From the NCBI GenBank assembly GCA_934693165.1, contig CAKUUX010000021.1, positions 1 to 15,575 of the forward strand: 15,575 bases of DNA, in the 5' to 3' direction. The position numbers were made by a program, and so were the translations under genes. Origin of the DNA: an uncultured Candidatus Melainabacteria bacterium (GTDB taxonomy: Bacteria; Cyanobacteriota; Vampirovibrionia; Gastranaerophilales; Gastranaerophilaceae). The notes below the pieces were generated by a model. That model had not been told where the DNA came from. It made no database searches and saw only the letters and a list, made by a program, of their open reading frames with translations. Below, one piece after another: positions 1-5,907 of the stretch. Each line of letters opens with the position of its first letter. Position 1 is the stretch's first letter.

Positions 1-184
1 TGTCAGTTATGTCATATCACCTAACATTTCTTATATCGGCATAACAAATTCAAAACTTTAGGCGCAAAGTCCATGTTTATCATGGTTTTCATGGGTTTGA
101 TAGGTCAAAAGCATTATAGATATTGGATTACAGAGATTAAAATTCAACTTTACATTTTGTAATAATTATTAAATTTAGCTATTG
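1..184. other. Noncoding stretch upstream of the first operon, with possible RNA structure
   Basis: No convincing gene is visible on either strand. Stops interrupt all plus-strand frames, and the best minus-strand reading is only about 23 codons. Between 19 and 105 there is some pairing potential: ACCTA (19-23) can pair with TAGGT (101-105), and CCATG (71-75) can pair either with CATGG at 81-85 or with a second CATGG at 90-94. A box GCGCAAAGTCC (63-73) stands out from the AT-rich surroundings. Whether this is the end of an upstream transcript, the leader of a divergent gene outside the window, or chance cannot be decided here. Confidence 0.3.
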
Positions 185-193
185 TGATATAAT
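185..193 (+). promoter_or_regulatory. Extended -10 promoter for the thioesterase-rluB-coaE operon
   Basis: The sequence TGATATAAT contains a perfect TATAAT (188-193) preceded by TGN, the classic extended -10 element. No good -35 box lies 16-18 bases upstream, as is usual for extended -10 promoters. Only six bases separate the box from the ATG at 200, so the predicted transcription start is the A of the start codon and the mRNA would be leaderless. No Shine-Dalgarno sequence is present, which agrees with this. Confidence 0.65.
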
Positions 194-199
194 ACTTGT

Positions 200-613
200 A
201 TGAAAAATATATTTGAGCAAAAAGTTTCATATTGTGATACAGATGCTTATGGTGTTGTTTGGCACGGTTCTTACCTTAGATGGTTAGAAATAGGCAGAAT
301 GTATTTTTGTGATGATATAGGGATTGATTTACAAACATTGCAAGAAAATGACGTTTTCTTGCCTCTTACAAATATCAATGTAAGATATAAGTCTTCTGCA
401 AAATTATTTGAAACAATGGTTGTTGAAACAAAATTGCAATCATATTCAAAAATTAAATTGACTTTTGCTCAAAAGATTTATAACAAGGAAACTGGGAAGT
501 CTTATATTGAAGCAGTAGTTGATGTAGTTCCAGTTTCTTGTGAAGGTAAACTTTATCGCAATATGCCTCAAGTTTTAAAGGATATGTGCGAAAAATATTC
601 AGAGGATAAATAA
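200..613 (+). CDS. Hotdog-fold acyl-CoA thioesterase (4HBT/YbgC-like)
   Basis: The 137-residue product is the normal size for a single hotdog domain of the 4-hydroxybenzoyl-CoA thioesterase/YbgC group. The signature is at residues 11-30: YCDTDAYGVVWHGSYLRWLE. It matches the YbgC pattern Y-x-D-T-D-x-x-G-V-V-x-H-x-x-Y, in which the second Asp (D15 here) is the catalytic acid/base. Family members hydrolyse acyl-CoA esters in the cytoplasm; in cyanobacteria relatives act on 1,4-dihydroxy-2-naphthoyl-CoA, and in proteobacteria YbgC sits with Tol-Pal. Neither context is present here, so the substrate is unknown. The stop codon overlaps the next start as TAATG, implying translational coupling to the pseudouridine synthase. 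The start is the first ATG after the promoter and is probably leaderless. Confidence 0.85.
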   Translation: MKNIFEQKVSYCDTDAYGVVWHGSYLRWLEIGRMYFCDDIGIDLQTLQENDVFLPLTNINVRYKSSAKLFETMVVETKLQSYSKIKLTFAQKIYNKETGKSYIEAVVDVVPVSCEGKLYRNMPQVLKDMCEKYSEDK

Positions 614-1335
614 TGAGATTAAATAAATATATAGCTCAAGCAGGTATTTGCTCTCGTAGAAAAGCTGATGAGTTTATTCAAAAAGGTCAAGTTAAAGTAA
701 ACGATAAAATAGTTACTGATATGAGTTTTCAGGTTCGTGTAAAAGACAAAGTTTACATTGATAACCATTTAATAAAACCTATGAATTTGCAATATTACAA
801 ATTTAACAAGCCTGCAGGTTATATTACAACAATGGATGATGAAAAAGGTAGAAAAACTATTTATGATATTTTACCTAAAGAACTTCATCATTTAAAACCA
901 GTTGGAAGATTAGATAAAGATTCAACAGGTTTGTTAATTCTTACTAATGACGGAAATCTTATTAATGCTTTGACTCACCCTTCTCTAAAAGTTCCAAAGG
1001 TTTATCACGTTACTGTCGGTGGTAGAGTTTCTGATAAAGCATTTAAAGAGCTTTCGCAAGGTATAGAAATTGAAGATGGTAAAATTGCTTATGCAGATAT
1101 CGTAATTCTTGAACAAACTAACAAAAGTACGTTTATGGAAGTTACTTTAATGCAAGGTATGAATAGACAAATTAGAAAAATGTTTGAGAAAGTCGGTTAT
1201 GAAGTAGAAATCTTAAAACGTATTCAACATGCTACAATAAAGCTTGATGGACTAAAACGTGGTGAAGTTAAAGTATTAAAACCAAAAGCTATAAGAGAAT
1301 TGCAAGAATTTATTAAAAGGAGAGTAGATGCTTAA
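613..1335 (+). CDS. rluB: RsuA/RluB-family rRNA pseudouridine synthase
   Basis: The protein has 240 residues. An N-terminal S4 RNA-binding domain (about 1-48, MRLNKYIAQAGICSRRKADE) is followed by the RsuA-type catalytic domain. The active-site motif GRLDKDSTGLL (98-108) contains the catalytic aspartate D101, and a late motif MNRQIRKMFEKVGYEV is typical of the family. These enzymes isomerise a specific uridine to pseudouridine in rRNA; RluB modifies the 23S U2605 region, RsuA modifies 16S U516. The sequence identifies the family firmly, but the exact target (23S versus 16S) is inferred, so the symbol is tentative. The start overlaps the upstream stop by one base, and the end overlaps coaE by eight bases, so the three genes are translated as one unit. 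Confidence 0.85.
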   Translation: MRLNKYIAQAGICSRRKADEFIQKGQVKVNDKIVTDMSFQVRVKDKVYIDNHLIKPMNLQYYKFNKPAGYITTMDDEKGRKTIYDILPKELHHLKPVGRLDKDSTGLLILTNDGNLINALTHPSLKVPKVYHVTVGGRVSDKAFKELSQGIEIEDGKIAYADIVILEQTNKSTFMEVTLMQGMNRQIRKMFEKVGYEVEILKRIQHATIKLDGLKRGEVKVLKPKAIRELQEFIKRRVDA

Positions 1336-1915
1336 GGTTGCAATTACTGGAAACATTGCATCTGGTAAATCTTGTGTTGAAGCTATTCTTTCCTCAAAAG
1401 GATTTGATGTTTACGATACAGATTCGATTGCGCACGATATTTTATCAACTTCTTTTAAAGTTAGAGAAGCTTTTAATGATTTTGATATTTCAAATTATAA
1501 AGGTGAAATTTCTCGTGAAAAATTAGGTAAAGTCGTTTTTTCAAATCCTGAAAAGAAAAAGGTTTTGGAAAGTATAATTCATCCTGAGGTAAAAAATGAG
1601 TTAAATAGAATATTTGAGTTTAATTCAGAAAAAGAGTTTGTTTTTGTTGCTATACCATTGCTTTTTGAAGCTCATTTTGAAGATTTATTTGATAAATCAA
1701 TTTTGGTTATGGCTATGGATGACGTGAGATTAGAACGTTTGATGAAACGTAATAATTTATCAAAAGAGGATGCTCAGTTAAGAATAGATAGTCAAATGCC
1801 CCAAGAAGAAAAAGTTAAAAGAGTTAATTATGTTATTAACAATAACTCAACTTTAGATTCTGTAAAAGATGAAGTTGAAAAAGTCCTTAAGGATTTAGAA
1901 AATAATAAAGATTAG
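1328..1915 (+). CDS. coaE: Dephospho-CoA kinase
   Basis: This 195-residue protein has the usual CoaE length. It phosphorylates the 3'-hydroxyl of dephospho-CoA ribose, the last step of coenzyme A synthesis. The P-loop is GNIASGKS (residues 8-15), at the N-terminus as expected. It is followed by the substrate-side motif DTDSIAH (30-36; usually D-x-D), the IIHPEV motif, and the LID-type segment RLERLMKRNNLSKEDAQLR. The start ATG lies inside the end of the preceding gene and is preceded by a good Shine-Dalgarno sequence, AGGAGAG. The ORF ends in TAG directly before the promoter region of the 6S-like RNA. No terminator hairpin of its own is evident. Confidence 0.93.
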   Translation: MLKVAITGNIASGKSCVEAILSSKGFDVYDTDSIAHDILSTSFKVREAFNDFDISNYKGEISREKLGKVVFSNPEKKKVLESIIHPEVKNELNRIFEFNSEKEFVFVAIPLLFEAHFEDLFDKSILVMAMDDVRLERLMKRNNLSKEDAQLRIDSQMPQEEKVKRVNYVINNNSTLDSVKDEVEKVLKDLENNKD

Positions 1916-1948
1916 TAACATGTAGGCTTGAAGTCGTTTTTAACATGT
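1916..1948. repeat. Two TAACATGT direct repeats flanking the -35 of the RNA gene
   Basis: TAACATGT occurs at 1916-1923 and again at 1941-1948, 25 bp apart start to start. Each copy contains the palindrome ACATGT. The -35 box of the predicted RNA promoter (1928-1933) lies between them, and the second copy lies in the -35/-10 spacer. This placement would suit an operator, but two 8-mers in AT-rich DNA can also occur by chance. Confidence 0.3.
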
Positions 1949-1956
1949 GTAATAAT
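1928..1956 (+). promoter_or_regulatory. Promoter of the 6S-like RNA
   Basis: A -35 box TTGAAG (1928-1933, four of six matches to TTGACA) is separated by exactly 17 bases from a -10 box AATAAT (1951-1956, five of six matches to TATAAT). The predicted transcription start, seven bases after the -10 box, is A1963. That is precisely the first base of the long closing stem of the RNA, an independent agreement that supports both calls. Confidence 0.7.
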
Positions 1957-1962
1957 GATATT

Positions 1963-2140
1963 AGCTTTACATGGATGTTTATTTTGTTCCTACATTTTTA
2001 ATTATCGGGAGACAAAGTTCTCATGACATTGAAGTATACCCACCGATTAACCATCGCCAGTGGGAAACGGATTAGTCAAGGCAGTCACCCACCTGCGAGA
2101 TTACGCAGGCAACAAAATCGCATCTGTGTAAAGTTTCTTT
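1963..2140 (+). ncRNA. ssrS: 6S RNA-like structured RNA (SsrS type)
   Basis: The strand folds by eye into the rod expected of 6S RNA, the RNA that binds RNA polymerase holoenzyme by mimicking an open promoter. A closing stem pairs 1963-1977 with 2121-2135 over 15 base pairs (G-U pairs included). A small internal loop follows, then eight perfect pairs (1981-1988 with 2111-2118). Next comes a large asymmetric bubble whose 3' strand carries a hairpin CCTGCG/CGCAGG (2092-2109). The upper stem pairs GGGAGAC (2007-2013) with GTCACCC (2084-2090), with one mismatch. The tip is a hairpin CCCAC-CGAT/ATCG-GTGGG (2039-2064). Length (about 175-180 nt), bubble position and the bubble hairpin all match 6S. 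A run of eight Ts (2138-2145) follows the closing stem. Identification rests on fold, not on a covariance search. An overlapping 64-codon reading frame at 2023-2217 is best seen as chance. Confidence 0.75.
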
Positions 2141-2149
2141 TTTTTGAGT

Positions 2150-2155
2150 TAAAAT
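2150..2155 (+). promoter_or_regulatory. Candidate -10 box for rlmD
   Basis: TAAAAT lies six bases upstream of the rlmD ATG (2162), so a transcript from it would begin at the start codon. No Shine-Dalgarno sequence precedes the ATG; the spacer is a T-run. A -35 box would fall inside the 3' strand of the 6S-like RNA and is poor (TGTAAA, 2127-2132), so the call is tentative. Confidence 0.4.
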
Positions 2156-2161
2156 CTTTTT

Positions 2162-3538
2162 ATGAAGATAAACGACGAATTAACTTTAAAAGTAGAAAAA
2201 ATAAATTCGGAAGGTAAGGGCATTTGTAGACACAATAATTTTGTTGTGTTTGTTGAAAATGCTTGTCCTGAAGATTTATTAAAAGTAAAAATTACTCATT
2301 TAACAAAATCATTTGCAGAAGGTGAAATTGTTGAGATTTTAAAACCTTCTTCTCATAGAATTAAACCTATGTGTCCTTTACAAAAGGTTTGTGGTTCATG
2401 TCAAATTCAGTTCATTGATTATGATTATCAAATTGAATTGAAAAAACAAATTGTTGAAGATACTAAGAAAAAGATTTTGGGCGATTATCCTTTAGAAATA
2501 AAAACTCCTGTAAAAAGTCCTGAAATTAAAGGTTTTAGACATAAAGTTCAAGTACCTGTAAGAGAAACAAAGGTTTCAAAACGTTTGCTTGCAGGCTATT
2601 TTAAACCAAAAAGTCATGAAATTATTAATATAAAATATTGTCCAATTCAAACTGAAACTTCTGATAAAATTATTGATTTTATTAGAAATGAAGCTAAGAA
2701 TTATCAAATAAAAGGTTATGATGAGGATAAACATTTTGGCGAGTTGAAACATATTGTAATTCGTTCATCTACGCTTAATCAATATTTGGTTACTTTGGTT
2801 ATTAATTCAAAAGTTTTTGGCGAAAAATATAAAAGATTTGCAAAGGCTTTAATGGAAAAATTTGATGTTATAAAAGGTGTTTGCATTAATATAAATCCTT
2901 TTAAAACAAATATTATTCTTACTGAAAAAACGATTTGTCTTGAGGGTTCTGAATATATTGAAGAAATGATTTTGGATAAAAAATTTAAAATCGGTACAAA
3001 TACGTTTTTTCAAGTAAATCCAAAAAGTGCTGAAAATATTTTTAGATATGTGAGAGATTACATAAAGTCAAATTACCAAAATCCTACACTACTTGATGCT
3101 TATGCAGGTGTTGGTGCTTTTGGTATTGTAATGAGTGACGTTGCTAGAAAAGTCGTTAGTATCGAAGAAAATAAATCTTCTGTTGAACTTGGAAAAAGAA
3201 TTCTTAGAGAAAACGGTATTAAAAATATGGAAATGCATTGTGAAGATGCAGAAAAATTCTTTAAAAAGGAAAAAAGACAATTTACAGTAACAATTCTTGA
3301 TCCTCCAAGAAAAGGCTGTACTGAAAAAAGCCTAGAAAATGCTTTAAAACTTACAACTGATAAAATTATTTATGTAAGTTGTAATCCTGCAACCCTGTTT
3401 AGAGATTTGAAATACTTGATAAACAAAGGTGCAAAGGTAGAGAGCGTACAACCTTTTGATATGTTTGTACATTCTTATCATATTGAAAATGTTGCGATTA
3501 TAGATGTTAAAGATGTAAATTTTTCAAAAAGCTACTAG
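2162..3538 (+). CDS. rlmD: 23S rRNA (uracil-5-)-methyltransferase, RlmD/RumA family
   Basis: A 458-residue protein of the TrmA/RlmCD group, which transfers a methyl group from S-adenosylmethionine to C5 of a uridine in RNA. An N-terminal TRAM domain (about 1-60) is followed by the four cysteines of the [4Fe-4S] site, C71-x5-C77-x2-C80 plus C160 in KYCPIQ. The methyltransferase core shows FQVNP (283-287), the SAM loop LDAYAGVGAFG (311-321), LDPPRKG (379-385) and the catalytic nucleophile C407 in VSCNPATLFRDL. A late Glu (E442) is the likely general base. TRAM plus Fe-S points to RlmD/RlmC-like rRNA enzymes rather than tRNA-specific TrmA, but the exact uridine cannot be read from sequence. The first ATG is used; it lacks a Shine-Dalgarno sequence and may be leaderless. 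Confidence 0.88.
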   Translation: MKINDELTLKVEKINSEGKGICRHNNFVVFVENACPEDLLKVKITHLTKSFAEGEIVEILKPSSHRIKPMCPLQKVCGSCQIQFIDYDYQIELKKQIVEDTKKKILGDYPLEIKTPVKSPEIKGFRHKVQVPVRETKVSKRLLAGYFKPKSHEIINIKYCPIQTETSDKIIDFIRNEAKNYQIKGYDEDKHFGELKHIVIRSSTLNQYLVTLVINSKVFGEKYKRFAKALMEKFDVIKGVCININPFKTNIILTEKTICLEGSEYIEEMILDKKFKIGTNTFFQVNPKSAENIFRYVRDYIKSNYQNPTLLDAYAGVGAFGIVMSDVARKVVSIEENKSSVELGKRILRENGIKNMEMHCEDAEKFFKKEKRQFTVTILDPPRKGCTEKSLENALKLTTDKIIYVSCNPATLFRDLKYLINKGAKVESVQPFDMFVHSYHIENVAIIDVKDVNFSKSY

Positions 3539-3597
3539 ACAATAAACCTTGTTTTTATTACGATTAAGAAAATGAAAAAAATATAAAGGAGAATATT

Positions 3598-4098
3598 ATG
3601 CAAGTTATATTGAAAAAAGAAGTTCAAAACTTAGGCGAACAAGGCGATTTAGTACACGTTAAAGATGGTTATGCAAGAAATTACTTGTTGCCTCAAAACT
3701 ATGCTGAAATTGCTACAGAAGGTGCTTTAAAAAATAGAGAACAAAACTTAGCAAGATTACAAGCTAAACAAGAAAAATTACACAAAGAAGCTGAAGAAAA
3801 AGCAGCAAAAATTCAAGAATTTGGTAAAATCGAATTATCAGCTAAAGCTGGTGAATCTGGTAAATTATTCGGTACAATCACAACTAAAAAATTATGTGAA
3901 GAATTACTTGCAAAAGCTGGTATCGAAGTTGATAGAAAATCAGTTTCACTTAACGCTCCAATCAATAAAATTGGTGAATACACAATGTTAATCAAATTAA
4001 CTTCAAAAGTTAAAACAGAATTGGCAGTTGTTGTAACAGCTTCAGAAGTTGTTAAAGAAGAAATTGAAGAAGTAGTAGTTGAAGAAACTCAAGAGTAG
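3598..4098 (+). CDS. rplI: 50S ribosomal protein L9
   Basis: The 166-residue protein begins with the diagnostic L9 N-domain: MQVILKKEVQNLGEQGDLV, then VKDGYARNYLLPQNYAEIA. A long charged connecting helix (about 45-75) and the C-terminal rRNA-binding domain (about 80-148) follow. It binds 23S rRNA near the L1 stalk and helps keep the reading frame. It is slightly longer than the usual 147-150 residues because of an acidic tail, EEIEEVVVEETQE. A strong Shine-Dalgarno sequence, AAGGAG (3586-3591), precedes the ATG. In many bacteria rplI travels with rpsF, ssb and rpsR; here it stands alone between rlmD and a terminator. Confidence 0.97.
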   Translation: MQVILKKEVQNLGEQGDLVHVKDGYARNYLLPQNYAEIATEGALKNREQNLARLQAKQEKLHKEAEEKAAKIQEFGKIELSAKAGESGKLFGTITTKKLCEELLAKAGIEVDRKSVSLNAPINKIGEYTMLIKLTSKVKTELAVVVTASEVVKEEIEEVVVEETQE

Positions 4099-4124
4099 TT
4101 TTTGATTACTGAAATATAGATTTT

Positions 4125-4171
4125 AAAAGTGCTTGAAGATATACCTGATTACGGTTTCTTTAAGCACTTTT
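4125..4171 (+). terminator. Rho-independent terminator after rplI
   Basis: AAAAGTGCTTGAAGA (4125-4139) pairs with TCTTTAAGCACTTTT (4157-4171) over 15 base pairs with one G-U. A 17-base loop lies between the arms and can pair internally ACC/GGT. A-run and T-run flanks would let it work on either strand. It separates rplI from the next transcription unit, whose promoter follows at once. Confidence 0.8.
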
Positions 4172-4187
4172 AGTTTATTCTCATTTC

Positions 4188-4196
4188 TGATATAAT
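4188..4196 (+). promoter_or_regulatory. Extended -10 promoter for the CooC-like ATPase and folD
   Basis: The nine bases TGATATAAT are identical to the box in front of the first operon at 185-193 and hold a perfect TATAAT (4191-4196). Transcription should start near 4203, giving a leader of about 60 bases before the TTG at 4263. It follows directly on the rplI terminator. Confidence 0.65.
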
Positions 4197-4262
4197 TAAA
4201 AGCATGGAGTATTTCCGTTTTTGTTTGGGATAGATTAAAATTTAAAATAAAGGTAGGTTAAA

Positions 4263-5015
4263 TTGGTAACAACTTTAGCAGTAATCGGGAAAAGTGGTAG
4301 TGGTAAAACTACAATTACAAAATCTTTTTTAAGAATTTTTCAAGAATATTTTCCAGATAAATCAATCTTGTTATTTGACAATGATTTGTCAGGTGAATTA
4401 GGTCATAGCTTTGGTAAAGATATTAGAAATACTATTTATGGTATTCGTTCAGGAAAACACGAATATAAGACAGGTATTCCTGAAAATATGTCTAAGCAAG
4501 AATATGTTGAATGGGCAATGGAAGATATTATTGTAAATTTGGAAGAAAATGTTGATATTATTGTTTCTTGGTTAGTAGCTTCAAAGGATTGCAGATGCCC
4601 GATTACAGACCAAATTAATGATGCTGTTAGAAAAATTATTAACAGATATGATATAGTTATTTTTGATTGTGAATTTGATTTAAAATATTTAAGTCAGCTT
4701 GTAGATGTTGATTTTGATACAACAATTATTGTTGCAAATCCAACAGATGAATCAGCTCATTTGGCAAAACGTATTGAGGAATTTTCTGCAAAATATGCTG
4801 CAGGTAATCAATTGGGCGTTGTTTTAAATAAAGTTGGAACTAGAGAAGTTACAACTTGTTATGAGTTGTTGAGAAGATATGAATTAGAAGTTTTAGGTGT
4901 TGTTCCTTATGATGTTCACCTTCTAAAAAATTCTATTGAAAGAGAATCAAAACCTATTCAGGATGCGATTAAACAATTCTATTATAGATTGAATTTACCA
5001 CAAGCGAGGGATTAG
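4263..5015 (+). CDS. CooC-like P-loop ATPase (nickel-insertion/MinD-type family)
   Basis: A 250-residue SIMIBI-class NTPase. The N-terminus AVIGKSGSGKTT (6-17) is a deviant Walker A whose signature lysine K10 is kept, as in MinD/CooC ATPases. Three further features recall CooC, the ATPase that matures nickel CO dehydrogenase: a CxC pair (C110-R-C112), close to the Cys pair that CooC uses to dimerise and bind nickel; YDIVIFDCEFDLKYLS (129-144), like the CooC pattern Y-D-x-V-V-I-D-x-E-x-G-x-E-x-L-S; and VVLNK (186-190). No CODH, ACS, hydrogenase or urease gene is in the window, so the client is unknown; family assignment is moderately sure and function is inference. The start is TTG with AGGTAGG just upstream. 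folD begins five bases after the stop, suggesting cotranscription. Confidence 0.7.
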   Translation: MVTTLAVIGKSGSGKTTITKSFLRIFQEYFPDKSILLFDNDLSGELGHSFGKDIRNTIYGIRSGKHEYKTGIPENMSKQEYVEWAMEDIIVNLEENVDIIVSWLVASKDCRCPITDQINDAVRKIINRYDIVIFDCEFDLKYLSQLVDVDFDTTIIVANPTDESAHLAKRIEEFSAKYAAGNQLGVVLNKVGTREVTTCYELLRRYELEVLGVVPYDVHLLKNSIERESKPIQDAIKQFYYRLNLPQARD

Positions 5016-5020
5016 AACGA

Positions 5021-5857
5021 ATGCAAATATTAGACGGCAAAGCATTAAGCAAAGAAATACAAGAAGAAATTGAGTTTGAGGTAAGCAATTTGTCTAAAAA
5101 ACCTCATCTTGCTGTTATTTTGGTTGGGGAAGATTCAGCAAGTCAAATCTATGTAAACATTAAACATAAAACATGCGAAAGACTTGGTATAAAATCAACT
5201 GTTGTTAAGTTGCCTGAAAATACTTCAGAAGAAGATTTGATTGAAAAAGTTAGAGAATTAAATAGTGATAAAGATGTTAATGCAATTCTAATTCAACTGC
5301 CTTTGCCAAATCATATCGATGCAAATAATTGTATTAAAGAGATTTCACCAGTAAAGGATGTAGACGGATTTACGCCAGAAAATTTAGGTGCAATTTTGAG
5401 AGGGCAAGAGCCTTTTGCATATCCATGCACTCCATTTGGTATTTTGACTATTTTAAAAAGATATAATATTCAAATTTCAGGTAAACATGCTGTAATTGTC
5501 GGTCGTTCTAACATTGTTGGAAAACCTGTTTCTTTAATGTTATTAAAGGAAAATGCGACAGTTACAATGTGTCATTCAAAGACGGAAAATTTATCTGAAA
5601 TTACCAAAACAGCTGATATTTTGATTTCGGCAACGGGCAAAAGAGTTATTACAAAAGATATGGTAAAACAAGGTGCTACCGTTATTGATGTTGGAATTAT
5701 TAGAAATTCTGAGGGTAAACTAGAAGGTGATGTCGATTTTGAAGAAGTAAAAGATGTTGCAGAGTTCATTACTCCTGTTCCTGGTGGGGTGGGTCCTATG
5801 ACAATTGCTTCATTGATGAAAAATACTCTACATCTATTTTACAAACAGGAACAATAA
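5021..5857 (+). CDS. folD: Bifunctional methylene-THF dehydrogenase/methenyl-THF cyclohydrolase
   Basis: At 278 residues it has the normal FolD length. It interconverts 5,10-methylene-, methenyl- and 10-formyl-tetrahydrofolate using NADP+, feeding purine synthesis and Met-tRNA formylation. Motifs appear in order: SQIYVNIKHKTCERLGI (41-57) with the catalytic pair Y44 and K48; QLPLPNHI (92-99); PVKDVDGF (110-117); the dinucleotide loop VGRSNIVGKPV (160-170); and PVPGGVGPMT near the C-terminus. The start ATG has only a weak, distant Shine-Dalgarno-like GAGGGA inside the end of the preceding gene, consistent with coupling to it. No other C1-pathway gene is adjacent. Confidence 0.96.
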   Translation: MQILDGKALSKEIQEEIEFEVSNLSKKPHLAVILVGEDSASQIYVNIKHKTCERLGIKSTVVKLPENTSEEDLIEKVRELNSDKDVNAILIQLPLPNHIDANNCIKEISPVKDVDGFTPENLGAILRGQEPFAYPCTPFGILTILKRYNIQISGKHAVIVGRSNIVGKPVSLMLLKENATVTMCHSKTENLSEITKTADILISATGKRVITKDMVKQGATVIDVGIIRNSEGKLEGDVDFEEVKDVAEFITPVPGGVGPMTIASLMKNTLHLFYKQEQ

Positions 5858-5869
5858 TATAGTTTAAAC

Positions 5870-5900
5870 TTGCATTCTAGTCATTTTTGTTATATAAAAT
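5870..5900 (+). promoter_or_regulatory. Candidate promoter of mutS2
   Basis: TTGCAT (5870-5875) lies 17 bases before TATAAA (5893-5898). Alternatively TAAAAT (5895-5900) may serve as the -10 box. Either choice puts the transcription start at about 5905-5908, at or within three bases of the mutS2 ATG, where no Shine-Dalgarno sequence is present. Confidence 0.5.
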
Positions 5901-5907
5901 AAATATT

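Noticed and set aside
35..105. Cyclic di-GMP-I (GEMM) riboswitch suggested by GCGCAAAGTC
   Set aside because: The box resembles the GEMM core ACGCAAAGCC, but the GNRA tetraloop hairpin, its receptor and the final conserved 3' strand are not recognisable, and no promoter-gene arrangement downstream uses it.
1920..1995. Perfect 7-bp complement ATGTAGG (1920-1926) / CCTACAT (1989-1995) as an alternative hairpin or terminator of coaE
   Set aside because: The 5' arm lies upstream of the predicted RNA start, no T-run follows the 3' arm, and the 3' arm falls in the expected open bubble of the 6S-like fold.
2023..2217. A 64-codon reading frame between coaE and rlmD
   Set aside because: It runs through the 3' half of the 6S-like RNA and into the start of rlmD, has no ribosome site, and its translation (many Arg/His/Gln in an otherwise A/T-rich coding style) looks like structured RNA read as protein.
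5887..5907. TTG at 5887 as the start of mutS2
   Set aside because: It overlaps the predicted -10 region, has no Shine-Dalgarno sequence, and adds seven residues not needed by the family; ATG 5908 fits better.
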